From Sphingobium yanoikuyae (GTDB taxonomy: Bacteria > Pseudomonadota > Alphaproteobacteria > Sphingomonadales > Sphingomonadaceae), in NCBI RefSeq assembly GCF_034424525.1, contig NZ_CP139979.1:1240001-1304000 (forward strand): 64,000 nt of DNA, given 5' to 3'. Under the pieces are notes generated by a model that saw only the letters and a program-made list of their open reading frames with translations, ran no database searches and was not told the DNA's origin. Positions 44,479 through 53,619 of the stretch are shown piece after piece. The number at the start of each line of letters is the position of its first letter. Within the stretch, counting starts at the first letter, position 1. Both the position numbers and the translations under genes were made by a program.

Positions 44479-44801
44479 GCGCGGTGCGGGCCGAACAGGA
44501 TGATGCCCGCGCCGACCAGGCTGAGCGCCACGCCGGTCATGTCCCAGCGGTCCGGCCGCACGCCCTCCACCAGCCAGAGCCAGAGCAGGGCCGAACTGAT
44601 ATAGACGCCGCCATAGGCCGCATAGGCGCGCCCGGCTGCCGCCGCGTCGACCAGGGTCAGCAGCCAGGCGAAGAGCAGCAGCGATCCCGCGCCGGGGATC
44701 AGCCACAGCATCGACTTGTCCATCCGCAGCCAGGCCCAGAAGGCGAAGCAGCCGGCGATCTCGGCGAGGGCGGCGGCGATATAGACCAGGATCGACGGCA
44801 T
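44475..44801 (-). CDS. YnfA/UPF0060 family membrane protein
   Basis: Small inner-membrane protein of 108 aa with four predicted helices and similarity to small multidrug-resistance-type folds. Seen: [39 protein letters not shown], the family motif [20 protein letters not shown] and [20 protein letters not shown]. Function is not firmly known. It starts 31 bp after the aguB stop on the same strand. Confidence 0.9.
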   Translation of the reverse strand: MPSILVYIAAALAEIAGCFAFWAWLRMDKSMLWLIPGAGSLLLFAWLLTLVDAAAAGRAYAAYGGVYISSALLWLWLVEGVRPDRWDMTGVALSLVGAGIILFGPHRA

Positions 44802-44832
44802 CAGCCGATCCGGGCCGGGTGATGCTGCGCCA

Positions 44833-45681
44833 TCAGATATCCTGCGCGATGCGGCCGTAAAGTTCCGGGCGGCGATCGCGGAAGAAGCCCATGCCGGCGC
44901 GGTGGATCTTCGCCTTGGCAAGGTCCAGCGTGGCGACCAGCGCGCCATTGTCCTTGGCGTCGGACTCCGCGAGGAAATCGCCCCATTCATCGCTGATGAA
45001 GCTGTGGCCGTAGAATTTCTGGCCCTCTTCCTCGCCGATGCGGTTGGCGGCGATCACCGGCATGCAGTTGCTGACCGCATGGCCGATCATCGCGCGGCGC
45101 CACATGCGGCTGGTATCCAGCTCCGCATCATAGGGTTCGGAGCCGATCGCGGTCGGGTAGAACAGCATTTCGGCGCCCATCAGCGCCATGCAGCGGGCGG
45201 TTTCGGGATACCATTGGTCCCAGCAGATGCCGACGCCCACGGTGCCATATTTGGTCGGCCACACCTTGAAGCCGGTGTTGCCGGGGCGGAAATAATATTT
45301 TTCCTCATAGCCCGGACCGTCGGGGATGTGGCTCTTGCGATAGACGCCCATGATCTCGCCCTCATCATCGATCATGGCGAGCGAGTTGTAATAATGATGG
45401 CCGTCCCGCTCGAAATAGCTGGTCGGGATATAGACGCCCAGATCCTTGGCCAGCTTGCGCATTTCCTGCACGGCCGGGTGCTGGTCGGTCGGCTGGGCGC
45501 GGTCGAACAGGGCTTCGTCCTCTTGCCTGCAGAAATAATGGCCCTCGAACAGTTCGGGCGGCAGGATGATCTTCGCGCCGCGGGCGGCGGCCTTGGTCAC
45601 ATGATCGGCGACCATGGCGATATTGTCGGCCATGTCGTCCGAAAAGGCGAGCTGCAGGGCGGCGACGGTCACGCGGGTCAT
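44833..45681 (-). CDS. aguB: N-carbamoylputrescine amidase
   Basis: Nitrilase-family amidase of 282 aa that converts N-carbamoylputrescine to putrescine, the second step of arginine-decarboxylase-route polyamine synthesis. Catalytic triad: Glu in [12 protein letters not shown], Lys in [11 protein letters not shown], Cys in [11 protein letters not shown]. The partner gene aguA lies 490 bp upstream on the same strand, separated by a DUF2501 gene. Confidence 0.93.
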   Translation of the reverse strand: MTRVTVAALQLAFSDDMADNIAMVADHVTKAAARGAKIILPPELFEGHYFCRQEDEALFDRAQPTDQHPAVQEMRKLAKDLGVYIPTSYFERDGHHYYNSLAMIDDEGEIMGVYRKSHIPDGPGYEEKYYFRPGNTGFKVWPTKYGTVGVGICWDQWYPETARCMALMGAEMLFYPTAIGSEPYDAELDTSRMWRRAMIGHAVSNCMPVIAANRIGEEEGQKFYGHSFISDEWGDFLAESDAKDNGALVATLDLAKAKIHRAGMGFFRDRRPELYGRIAQDI

Positions 45682-45749
45682 TCATCACTCCATGGTGGGT
45701 TCGCCGCGCGATATAGGGGCTATGGCGCCGCCGCGCTACCGGGAAGCGC

Positions 45750-46082
45750 CTATAGCAGGGAAGCCGATTGCTTGAGCACCATGGAGCACATCTTGCCCTT
45801 GGCATCGCCCTTCAGGCTGTCGAGCGAAATGTCCTTCTTGCCGGCATGGATGATGCCGGTCTCGCCGGACTTGAAGGCGCCCGAGCCCTTCACGCCCGGT
45901 TTCTTGTTCAGCTTGTCCAGCACGGCATTGGCGCTGGTCGCATCGACGAGCCGGTTCTTGACGCAATAGCCCAGCACGCCGGCGGCGTTTTCAGCGCCCA
46001 TGCCGACGATGCTGGGCAATTGGGCGGTGCCGGCGCTGGCGCCAAGCAGGATCAGTGAAGTGGCAAGGATCGGACGAAACAT
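45750..46082 (-). CDS. DUF2501 family exported protein
   Basis: Predicted periplasmic protein of 110 aa, function unknown. Signal peptide MFRPILATSLILLGASAGTA, then LPSIVGMGAENAAGVLGYCV with the conserved Cys, DATSANAVLDKLNKKPGV, and the C-terminal KGKMCSMVLKQ with the second Cys, which probably form a disulphide. Related to E. coli YjjA. It sits between aguA and aguB. Confidence 0.85.
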   Translation of the reverse strand: MFRPILATSLILLGASAGTAQLPSIVGMGAENAAGVLGYCVKNRLVDATSANAVLDKLNKKPGVKGSGAFKSGETGIIHAGKKDISLDSLKGDAKGKMCSMVLKQSASLL

Positions 46083-46171
46083 GGGGCAATGCTCCTGAAG
46101 CCGGGCGATGCTGCGTCGCCCGGCCCGGAAATTGCGCCCGCATGAGCATCCCCGCAACGGGGGACTAACCC

Positions 46172-47164
46172 TTAGACCAGCGAGGGCATCTGCTGGCTGC
46201 AGCAATGGAAGCTGCCGCCGCCCGACAGGATCGCGTCGCTGCGCAGGCCGACAATCTGACGCCCCGGAAAGAAGGGGGCGAAGGCGTCGAGTGCCGCCTG
46301 GTCATTGGGCTGGCCATAGATGGGGACGATGACGGCGGCATTGCCGACATAGAAATTCATGTAGCTGGCGGGGATCGCTTCGCCATCGACCAGCACCAGG
46401 CCGGGCGAGGGGATGTCGACCACCTCCACGCCATGCGCCTTGGCGCGGGCGCGGGCGTCGGCATAAATGGCCGTATTGGGATCGTCCGGCGTGGTCGCGA
46501 TCGGCAGCGCCAGTTTGCCCGGCGCGACGAAGCGGGCGAGATTGTCGACATGGCCGTCGGTATGGTCGTTGAGCAGGCCATCGCCCAGCCACAGCATGTC
46601 GGACAGGCCGAGCGCGCCGGCCAGCAGCGTCTCGATCTTGCCGCGATCGAGGTCCGGGTTGCGATTGGGGTTGAGCAGGCATTGCTCGGTCGTCACGAAC
46701 AGGCCGGTGCCGTCAGTGTCGATCGCGCCGCCCTCGAACACCCAATTCTGGGTCGAGGTCGCCATGCCGGTGGTCGCGGCGAGGCGCGCGCCGATATCCT
46801 CGTCACCGGGCATCTGATATTTGCCGCCCCAGCCGTTGAAGCCGAAATCGACCAGCGCGCGCTCCCCGGTCACGCCGTTCAGCACGGCGATCGGCGCGGT
46901 GTCGCGCAGCCATACGTCGCCCAGATTGTGGACGGCGATGGTGACGCCCGGCGCAACCAGCGCACGCGCAGCGTCGGCATCCGCCTCATTGGCGACCACC
47001 AGACGCACCTCTTCACCCTTGCCATCGGCATGGAGCGCGCTGGCGAAATCGGCGATCTGGCGACGGGCGCCGTCAAAGGCGCCGGGCCATTCGTCCGGGC
47101 TGGTCGGGAAGCCGATCCAGGTCCAGTCGTGCGGCGCCCATTCGGCAGGCATGCGAAAAGTCAT
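46172..47164 (-). CDS. aguA: agmatine deiminase
   Basis: Hydrolyses agmatine to N-carbamoylputrescine. The 330-aa product shows the family start MPAEWAPHDWTWIGFP, VWLRDTAPIAVLNG, NGWGGKY, VFEGGAIDTDG, TEQCLLNPNRNP, the catalytic His in DHTDGHVDNLARF, NFYVGNAAVIVPIYG and the nucleophilic Cys near the end in GGGSFHCCSQQMP. Works with the aguB product in putrescine synthesis. Confidence 0.94.
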   Translation of the reverse strand: MTFRMPAEWAPHDWTWIGFPTSPDEWPGAFDGARRQIADFASALHADGKGEEVRLVVANEADADAARALVAPGVTIAVHNLGDVWLRDTAPIAVLNGVTGERALVDFGFNGWGGKYQMPGDEDIGARLAATTGMATSTQNWVFEGGAIDTDGTGLFVTTEQCLLNPNRNPDLDRGKIETLLAGALGLSDMLWLGDGLLNDHTDGHVDNLARFVAPGKLALPIATTPDDPNTAIYADARARAKAHGVEVVDIPSPGLVLVDGEAIPASYMNFYVGNAAVIVPIYGQPNDQAALDAFAPFFPGRQIVGLRSDAILSGGGSFHCCSQQMPSLV

Positions 47165-47265
47165 AGATTTGTCCTTGCCCGGCGCGCTGGCCGGTCCGAG
47201 ATAGCGGGAGAGATGTTGCGCGCTCCATAGCGCAGGGTCGCGGGTCTGGACAGAGGGTGTAGCGG

Positions 47266-47718
47266 GTGAAGAAGAGCGTATCGATCATGCTGGCGGCACT
47301 GATGCTGGGCGGGGCGCCGCTGGCGCAGGCGGCGGACCTGCCCGAATGGCTGACCGGCGAATGGCAGCAGGAACGGGGCGACCGCTGGACCGAGGAACTG
47401 TGGTCGCTGCCGCGCGGCGGGGTGATGATCGGCATGGGGCGCAGCGGGCGGGGCGAAAGCCTGCAAAGCTGGGAGTTGATGAGGATCGTGCGCGCGGCGG
47501 ACGGAATGCTGACGCTGCATGCCGCGCCGGAGGGCGGCAAGGAGACGATCTTCCCCGTGCTGGAGCAGGGCGTGCGCGACATCAGCTTCGCCAATCCCGA
47601 CCATGATTATCCCCAGCGCATCCGCTACTGGCGCGAAGGCCGCCTGCTGATGGCCGAAACCGCGATGATGGACGGCAGCAACGCCCAGAACTGGACCTAT
47701 GCCCCGGCGGGGCAATGA
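47266..47718 (+). CDS. DUF6265 family exported protein
   Basis: Predicted periplasmic protein of 150 aa with GTG start, signal peptide (SIMLAALMLGGAPLAQAADL) and a lipocalin-like beta domain: WLTGEWQQERGDRWTEELWS, GGVMIGMGRSGRG, FANPDHDYPQRIRYWREGRL, NWTYAP. Function unknown. It is divergent from aguA. Confidence 0.8.
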   Translation: MKKSVSIMLAALMLGGAPLAQAADLPEWLTGEWQQERGDRWTEELWSLPRGGVMIGMGRSGRGESLQSWELMRIVRAADGMLTLHAAPEGGKETIFPVLEQGVRDISFANPDHDYPQRIRYWREGRLLMAETAMMDGSNAQNWTYAPAGQ

Positions 47719-47752
47719 GGGGGAAGTTGCGACCAGAAGCGGAAGTTTCCTA

Positions 47753-47873
47753 CTCCCCTCCCTTCCAGGGAGGGGGCGGGGGTGGGTGCGCCGCGTAGCG
47801 GCGGTCTGCGGTCGATAGGGCAGAAGCTCGCTACGCTCGCAACCCACCCCAACCCCTCCCTTCCAGGGAGGGG
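47753..47873. repeat. intergenic repeat: two CCCCTCCCTTCCAGGGAGGGG-like palindromes in inverted context
   Basis: Palindromes CCCTCCCTTCCAGGGAGGG near 47756-47775 and 47854-47872 frame a segment whose ends are also complementary (GGGGGTGGGT / ACCCACCCC). The whole can fold into one long stem. Sphingomonad genomes carry many such intergenic blocks (general knowledge). Confidence 0.65.
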
Positions 47874-47898
47874 CTATGTCTTGCTCCCACCCAGGTCC

Positions 47899-47982
47899 GT
47901 CATGCCAGCGGAGGCTGGCATCTCACTTCTTTTAACGATGGGTTTGAAAGAAAAGAGAGATCCCAGCCTTCGCTGGGATGAC
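47899..47982. repeat. imperfect inverted repeat with internal palindromes
   Basis: GTCATGCCAGCG-GAGGCTGGCATCTC at 47899-47924 is mirrored by GAGATCCCAGCC-TTCGCTGGGATGAC at 47957-47982; each arm is itself a small hairpin. It lies in the 300-bp gap between the DUF6265 gene and the next minus-strand gene, which holds only repeats. It resembles bacterial REP doublets. Confidence 0.65.
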
Positions 47983-48024
47983 GGGATGAAAGGCAGGTTG
48001 GCGCCTATGCGCCCACCTCAGACT

Positions 48025-48405
48025 TTAAGGCCGTTTTCCGCCCGGCTGGCTGCGCTGGGCTTCGGTCAGGCTCTGCAGGGCGCGGCCTTGCATGTCGATT
48101 TCGCGCTGTTCTGAGTAGCTGAGGCCATCGCGGGCGCTGCGATCGGCCTGCGCGTCGGCGCGGTCGGCCTCGCGGCGGAGCGCGCGCGCCTGTTTCCTGC
48201 TGAGCGTGCCGCTCTTGCGTCCGTCGCTTATGTCCTGACGCGCGCGATCCAGTTCATAGTCGCCGGATGGCCGAGGCTCGACCCGGACATTCACCGGGCC
48301 GGGCGGTGCGGTCGGCTCTGTCTTGGGCGCGATTTGCGCGGGCAGCGCGGCCGGCAGGGCGAGGGCGGTCAGAAACAGGCTGGGCAGGGCAAGGGTTATG
48401 CGCAT
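48025..48405 (-). CDS. hypothetical exported protein
   Basis: Predicted 126-aa periplasmic protein with signal peptide (LALPSLFLTALALPAALPAQ), a Pro-rich segment (PKTEPTAPPGPVNVRVEPRP), and a charged helical C-terminal half (ELDRARQDISDGRKSGTLSR, KQARALRREADRADAQADRS) likely to form a coiled coil. ATG 48405 is chosen for AGGAG upstream and the signal sequence. No family recognised. Confidence 0.7.
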   Translation of the reverse strand: MRITLALPSLFLTALALPAALPAQIAPKTEPTAPPGPVNVRVEPRPSGDYELDRARQDISDGRKSGTLSRKQARALRREADRADAQADRSARDGLSYSEQREIDMQGRALQSLTEAQRSQPGGKRP

Positions 48406-48524
48406 GGCGTTGCTCCTACAGGACGGGGCAAGGTCAGCCCCAAGCGCTGAACCCGCGCTGAACCTTTGCGCCATCGGATGAGGCCGGCGACAGCGCCCCA
48501 TGCTGTCCCCGGCCTTGACGATGC

Positions 48525-50198
48525 TTATTTGCCCGCGCGGTCCTTGTCGCGGATGGCGCGGAATTCGTCGCCATCGACCCAGTTGGGCCAGTCGGTCGTG
48601 TTGGCGAGCGCCCGGCCGACATCATAATAGAGCTTCAGGTCGGCGGCGACGCCGGTCCAGTCCCAATTGGGATCATATTCGTCCTTGGGGCCGTGATAGC
48701 GATGCTCGGTATAATCCTCGGCTGCGGCCATGCCGGCGGCGGTGCCGCCCTTCACCAGATCCTCGCCGCCCTCGAAATAGAGCATCGGCAGGCCGTGCTT
48801 GGCGAAGCTGAAATGGTCGGAACGGTAATAATAGCCCTTTTCCGGGGTGGGTTCGAGCGTGGCGACGCGGCCCTGCGCCCCCAGTGCCCGGTCGAGATAG
48901 GCGTCGAGCTGCGACTTGCCCTTGCCGATGACGACGACATTCTTGGCGAGGCCGGCGACGCTCAAGGCATCCATGTTGACGCCGCCGACGGTCTTGCTGA
49001 ACGGGAAGACCGGGTTGTTGCCATAATAGGCCGAACCCAGCAGGCCCGATTCCTCGCCGGTGACGGCCAGGAACACCTGGCTGCGGTCGGACGGGCCGGC
49101 CTTCACATTGGCCTGGGCCAGGGCGACCAGCGCGGCGGTGCCGGTGGCATTGTCGACTGCGCCGTTGCAGATATCGTCGCCGTCGGGCGCCGCCTGGCAA
49201 TGGCCCAGATGATCCCAATGGGCGCTGTAGAGCACATATTCGTCTGGGCGGGTCTTGCCCGGCAGCAGGGCGACGACATTCTTCGACGCATGCTTGCGCA
49301 GGTCATTGTCGAACGAGACATTGGCCTTGATCGCGCCCAGCGGCACGGCCTTGAAGCCCTTCTGCTTGGCGGCGGCCATCTGCTGGTCGAGGTTGAGGCC
49401 GGCGTCGGCGAACAGGGCGGCGGCCTTGTCCTTCTGGATCCAGCCGATCGCGGCCGACTGGTCGGCATTGCCGCCCGGATTATCGGCGACATGCTGCGAC
49501 CCGGTCCAGCTCGACTGGACGACGTTCCAGCCATAGGCGGCCGGTTCGGTGTCGTGGATGATGATCGCGGCGGTGGCGCCCTGACGCGCGGCTTCCTCGA
49601 ACTTGTAGGTCCAGCGGCCATAATAGGTCATGGCGCGGCCATTGAACGGACCGGTCAGGCCCGGCGTCTGATAATCCGGGTCATTGACCAGGATCAGCAC
49701 GGTCTTGCCCTTCACGTCCAGGCCGGCATAGTCGTTCCAGCCCTTTTCCGGGGCGTTGATGCCATAGCCGACGAACACGACCGGGCTGTCCTTGACCTCG
49801 ATCTTGGGCTGGGTGGTGCGATAGGTGCCGATCACCATCTCGGGACCATAGGCGGCGGTGATCGGGGTCTTGCCACCCGTGAAGCTCAAGGGCGAGACAT
49901 TCTTGGCGGTGATTTCGACCAGCGGCACGTCCTGGAACCAGCTGCCCTTGTTGCCGGGTTTGAGGCCCAGCTTCTCGAACTCCGCGGTCAGCAACGCCAG
50001 GGTCTTTTCCTCGCCCACGGTGCCGGGTGCGCGGCCCTCATAGGAGTCGGACGAAAGCTCCTTCACCAGCCGCTTCATCGTGTCGATCGAGGGGGCGGCG
50101 TCGCTCTTGGCGGCCGGGGCGGCCAGCGCGACGGCGGGCGTCAGGGCAGGAGCGGAAAGGGCGAGAACGGCGGCGATCGCCGTGACGGAGCTGCGCAT
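48525..50198 (-). CDS. M28-family zinc aminopeptidase, exported
   Basis: Periplasmic or secreted peptidase of 557 aa. Signal peptide (VTAIAAVLALSAPALTPAVALA), a PA (protease-associated) insert domain (PVVFVGYGINAPEKGWNDYA, GKTVLILVNDPDY, ATAAIIIHDTEPAAYGWNVV), and the M28 core with zinc ligands in YSAHWDHLG, GAVDNATGTAAL, VTGEESGLLGSAYYG, VNMDALSVAG and the final YRSDHFSFAKHGLP. Divergent from an S9 peptidase gene, which suggests shared peptide scavenging. Confidence 0.9.
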   Translation of the reverse strand: MRSSVTAIAAVLALSAPALTPAVALAAPAAKSDAAPSIDTMKRLVKELSSDSYEGRAPGTVGEEKTLALLTAEFEKLGLKPGNKGSWFQDVPLVEITAKNVSPLSFTGGKTPITAAYGPEMVIGTYRTTQPKIEVKDSPVVFVGYGINAPEKGWNDYAGLDVKGKTVLILVNDPDYQTPGLTGPFNGRAMTYYGRWTYKFEEAARQGATAAIIIHDTEPAAYGWNVVQSSWTGSQHVADNPGGNADQSAAIGWIQKDKAAALFADAGLNLDQQMAAAKQKGFKAVPLGAIKANVSFDNDLRKHASKNVVALLPGKTRPDEYVLYSAHWDHLGHCQAAPDGDDICNGAVDNATGTAALVALAQANVKAGPSDRSQVFLAVTGEESGLLGSAYYGNNPVFPFSKTVGGVNMDALSVAGLAKNVVVIGKGKSQLDAYLDRALGAQGRVATLEPTPEKGYYYRSDHFSFAKHGLPMLYFEGGEDLVKGGTAAGMAAAEDYTEHRYHGPKDEYDPNWDWTGVAADLKLYYDVGRALANTTDWPNWVDGDEFRAIRDKDRAGK

Positions 50199-50332
50199 GG
50201 AAGGAACCCTTGTCTTTATGGAACGCGCCTGATGCCACCGCCACGGGCCGAGGGCAAGAAATGCCGATTGTCACATTTGTTGCACTTGGTTAGCAATTGA
50301 TCCGGGGAATTTGGGGGGAGTATTTTTCCAGC

Positions 50333-52312
50333 ATGCATAATAAGTTGAATGCGGCGCGCCTGGGTGCGCTGCTGGCCATGTCGTCGCTGTCGGCGATGGC
50401 CCATGCCGAACCCGATGCACTGGCCAAGGCATTTGGCGCGCGGGAAACCGTGATTTCGGCCAGCCTGTCCGCCGATGGCGAGAAGATTGCGCTGGTCGCC
50501 GCCGGACCGGGCCGGACGACGCGTGTCCATGTGCTGAACGCGCAGGAGGGAGCGGAACCCAAGGCCGTTCTTTCAGGCAGTGGAAAGCCGGAATATCTGA
50601 CGAGTTGCGACTGGATCGGGGCAGCGCGCCTGAGCTGCAACATTTTCAGCACGCAACGCTATGGCGACAATGTCTACACATCCAGCAATGTCGTGGCGGT
50701 TGATGCGGAAGGCGGCAATATCAAGGGGTTGAGCCAAAAACGGGGCGAGAATGCTCTGGGCTATGACCTGCGCGGCGGCGAGGTGCTCGATTTCCTGCCC
50801 GGCGAGGACGGCGCGATCCTCATGACGCGTTCCTATGTGCCTGAAGCCAAGGCCGGCAGCCTGATCGAGAAGAAGGCCGAAGGGCTGGGGGTCGATCGGA
50901 TCGACAGTCGCACCGGAACGTCACGGCGGGTCGAGGCGCCCGAGAAGAACGCCTTCGACTTCATTACCGATGGGCTTGGCCATGTACGCGTCATGGGCCT
51001 GTGGGACCGCAAGGACACCGGCTATGTCACCAGCCAGTTCAAATATCTGTACCGTGGTGCCGATGGGGGCGGTTGGCGCCAGCTTTCCACCTATGACTGG
51101 CAGTCGGAAACAGGCTTCAGGCCCGTTGCGGTCGATCCGGCCAAGAATATTGCCTATGGCTTCGAGCGCAAGGAGGGGCGTTTTGCGCTGATGGCGGTGC
51201 AACTGGATCCCGGCCTGGAAAAGACGCTGGTCTACGCCAATCCGAACGTCGATGTTGCTGGTCTGGTCAAGACCGGGCGCGACCAGCGCGTCGTCGGCGT
51301 CAGCTATGTCGATGATTATCGCCATACGGACTATTTCGATCCGGCGGTGCTGGCGATGGTCAAATCGCTCGGCAAGGCGCTGGGCGGCAAGTCCGTCCAT
51401 ATTGGCGATCTCAGCGCCGACGGGCAGAGAGCATTGGTCTGGGCCGGCAGCGACGTCGATCCGGGGCAATATTATCTGTATGACAAGGCTGCGCGCAAAT
51501 TGTCGCCGATCATGCCTGATCGACCGGAACTGGCCGGACACGCGCTCGCGGCGATGAAGCCGATCCAGTACAAGGCGCAGGACGGAACCGTCATTCCCGC
51601 CTATCTGACCCTGCCGCCCGGCAAGGAGGACGCCAAGGGGCTGCCGGCGATCGTCATGCCCCATGGCGGTCCGGAATCCCGCGACGAATGGGGTTTCGAC
51701 TGGCTGGTGCAATATTATGCGGCGCGTGGCTTCGCCGTTATCCAGCCGCAATTTCGGGGGTCTTTCGGCTTTGGCGAGAATTGGCTGATGGGCAATGCCT
51801 TCCGTTCCTGGAAGGCGGCCGTCGGCGACGTGGCAGATTCGGGACGCTGGCTGGTCCAGCAGGGGATTGCCGATCCTGCCCGACTGACCATCCTGGGCTG
51901 GTCCTATGGCGGCTATGCGGCGTTGCAGGCGCAGGCGATCGACCCCAAGCTGTTCAAGGCGGTGGTGGCTATCGCGCCGGTCACCGACATCAGTGACATG
52001 CTGCGGCGCAACCGGTATTCGGCGACCTATCTGGAAGATCGCAAGATGCTGGGCACGGGCCCGGAGGCGGCCAATGCGTCGCCGGCCAATCATGCCGCCG
52101 AATTCCAGGCGCCGGTGCTGATGTTCCATGGCACGGATGACGCCAATGTCGACATCACCCAGGCGCGGATCATGCAGTCCAAGCTGGAAGGCGCGGGGAA
52201 GCGCAGCCGGCTGGTCGTCTATGACGGGCTGGCGCACAGCCTGAACGATAGCGAGGCGCGGGCGGACATGCTCCAGCAGAGTGCGGACTTCCTGCTGCAG
52301 GCGGGGAAATAG
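50333..52312 (+). CDS. S9-family peptidase (acylaminoacyl/prolyl-oligopeptidase type), exported
   Basis: Serine peptidase of 659 aa. ATG 50333 gives the signal peptide (AARLGALLAMSSLSAMAHA); an upstream TTG at 50297 is less likely. An N-terminal beta-propeller (ISASLSADGEKIALVAAG, WIGAARLSCNIFS) precedes the catalytic domain with PHGGPESRDEWGFDWLVQYY, nucleophile LGWSYGGYAAL, acid MFHGTDDANVD and His in YDGLAHSLND. Related in fold to the lasso isopeptidase at 14.8-16.9 kb, but with the usual GWSYGG site and in a core context. A strong terminator follows. Confidence 0.9.
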   Translation: MHNKLNAARLGALLAMSSLSAMAHAEPDALAKAFGARETVISASLSADGEKIALVAAGPGRTTRVHVLNAQEGAEPKAVLSGSGKPEYLTSCDWIGAARLSCNIFSTQRYGDNVYTSSNVVAVDAEGGNIKGLSQKRGENALGYDLRGGEVLDFLPGEDGAILMTRSYVPEAKAGSLIEKKAEGLGVDRIDSRTGTSRRVEAPEKNAFDFITDGLGHVRVMGLWDRKDTGYVTSQFKYLYRGADGGGWRQLSTYDWQSETGFRPVAVDPAKNIAYGFERKEGRFALMAVQLDPGLEKTLVYANPNVDVAGLVKTGRDQRVVGVSYVDDYRHTDYFDPAVLAMVKSLGKALGGKSVHIGDLSADGQRALVWAGSDVDPGQYYLYDKAARKLSPIMPDRPELAGHALAAMKPIQYKAQDGTVIPAYLTLPPGKEDAKGLPAIVMPHGGPESRDEWGFDWLVQYYAARGFAVIQPQFRGSFGFGENWLMGNAFRSWKAAVGDVADSGRWLVQQGIADPARLTILGWSYGGYAALQAQAIDPKLFKAVVAIAPVTDISDMLRRNRYSATYLEDRKMLGTGPEAANASPANHAAEFQAPVLMFHGTDDANVDITQARIMQSKLEGAGKRSRLVVYDGLAHSLNDSEARADMLQQSADFLLQAGK

Positions 52313-52320
52313 GAAAAGGA

Positions 52321-52350
52321 AAGGGGAGGCTTCGGGCCTCCCTTTTTTTG
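52321..52350 (+). terminator. rho-independent terminator of the S9 peptidase gene
   Basis: GGGAGGC-TTCGG-GCCTCCC stem followed by TTTTTTT, 10 bp after the stop codon. Confidence 0.88.
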
Positions 52351-52391
52351 TCCTGTGGCCATGCGAGGCAACGGCCAAGGAAAAAGGCCAA

Positions 52392-52425
52392 AAGAAAAAG
52401 GGCGGTCCCTTGCGGGGCCGCCCTT
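52392..52425 (-). terminator. rho-independent terminator of rpsD
   Basis: On the minus strand GGGCGG...CCGCCC (loop region CCCCGCAAGGGA) is followed by CTTTTTCTTTT, about 25 bp after the rpsD stop. Confidence 0.85.
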
Positions 52426-52451
52426 CTCCAAATTCTGTCCGGAAGGACCGA

Positions 52452-53066
52452 TTAGCGCGAATAGAATTCGACGACCAGATTCGGTTCCATCTTCACCGGG
52501 TAGGGCACTTCGTCCAGCGTCGGAACGCGGACATAGGTGACCTTGGTGGCGCCGTCGGGGGCGACATAGTCGGGGATGTCACGCTCGGGCAGGCTCTGCG
52601 CTTCGAGAACCAGCGCCATTTCCTGCGCCTTCTTGCCCAGGGTGATCTCGTCGCCCGGCTTCACCAGACGCGAGGCGATGTTGCACTTCACGCCGTTCAC
52701 ATAGATGTGGCCGTGCGAAACGATCTGGCGCGCCGAGAAGATGGTCGGTGCGAACTTGGCGCGGTACACGACGGCGTCCAGGCGGCGCTCCAGCAGACCG
52801 ATCAGGTTCTGGCCGGTGTCGCCCTTCATGCGGCTGGCTTCGAAATAGTTCTTCTTGAACTGCTTTTCGGTGATGTCGCCGTAATAGCCCTTCAGCTTCT
52901 GCTTGGCGCGCAGCTGGATGCCGTAGTCCGACATCTTGCCCTTGCGGCGCTGGCCGTGCTGACCGGGGCCATATTCGCGCTTGTTGACCGGGCTCTTCGG
53001 GCGACCCCAGATGTTCTCGCCCATGCGACGGTCGAGCTTGTACTTGGCGCTAGAGCGCTTCGACAT
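52452..53066 (-). CDS. rpsD: 30S ribosomal protein S4
   Basis: Primary 16S rRNA-binding protein of 204 aa and assembly initiator. Seen: [40 protein letters not shown], and the S4 RNA-binding domain [40 protein letters not shown], ending [12 protein letters not shown] 53066 follows AAGGA. Monocistronic with its own terminator. Confidence 0.97.
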   Translation of the reverse strand: MSKRSSAKYKLDRRMGENIWGRPKSPVNKREYGPGQHGQRRKGKMSDYGIQLRAKQKLKGYYGDITEKQFKKNYFEASRMKGDTGQNLIGLLERRLDAVVYRAKFAPTIFSARQIVSHGHIYVNGVKCNIASRLVKPGDEITLGKKAQEMALVLEAQSLPERDIPDYVAPDGATKVTYVRVPTLDEVPYPVKMEPNLVVEFYSR

Positions 53067-53322
53067 ACCTAATTCCTTACAACTGCATACTACGTTATCC
53101 GCCCTCCGGATCCGATGAACCGAGGTCCGCGCATTGCGGAGGACGAAGGCTTCCCGGTCATCGCCTGTTTCCATATTTCAGGGACAGGGCCGCCGCTTCA
53201 CCGGGATGCGGGGCCAATCGCGAAGGCGCGCCTATGGAGAAGGTCGGATATTATGTCAAGCCCGGACATCTGTCGCCACTGGGGCCTCGACAGGTCGCGG
53301 AGCGCGGCCTAATCCGGCGGCC

Positions 53323-53619
53323 ATGAAGCCCGAAGACTATACCAGCATGACCGAGGTGCGCGCCGGTGTCGACGCCCTCGACCGCCAGCTCGTCGCCCTG
53401 CTTGATCAGCGTTTTGCCCATATGCGCGCCGCCGCCCGGATCAAGCCGGATCGCGGTGCCGTCCGCGACGAGGCGCGCAAGCGTCAGGTGATCGACAATG
53501 TACGCGCGGAGGCCGAGCACCTGGGCGCGCCGGGCGACCTGATCGCGGAGCTGTGGGAGCAACTGGTCGAAGCCTCGATAGCCTATGAAATGGCCGAGTA
53601 TGACCGCACGCGGGGTTAA
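53323..53619 (+). CDS. chorismate mutase, AroQ (monofunctional)
   Basis: Converts chorismate to prephenate in phenylalanine/tyrosine synthesis. The 98-aa helical product has TEVRAGVDALDRQLVALLDQ, RFAHMRAAARIKPDRGAVRD, EARKRQVIDNVRAEA and ELWEQLVEASIAYEM, matching the short PchB-like AroQ type with its Arg, Lys and Glu/Gln active-site positions. Its stop overlaps the convergent trmJ stop by 4 bp. Confidence 0.9.
   Translation: MKPEDYTSMTEVRAGVDALDRQLVALLDQRFAHMRAAARIKPDRGAVRDEARKRQVIDNVRAEAEHLGAPGDLIAELWEQLVEASIAYEMAEYDRTRG

Noticed and set aside
50333..52312. second lasso isopeptidase
   Set aside because: The S9 peptidase has the ordinary GWSYGG nucleophile motif and lies in a core context beside an M28 peptidase, so a general peptidase is more likely.
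50921..52378. 485-codon open frame on the minus strand
   Set aside because: Antisense shadow of the S9 peptidase gene.
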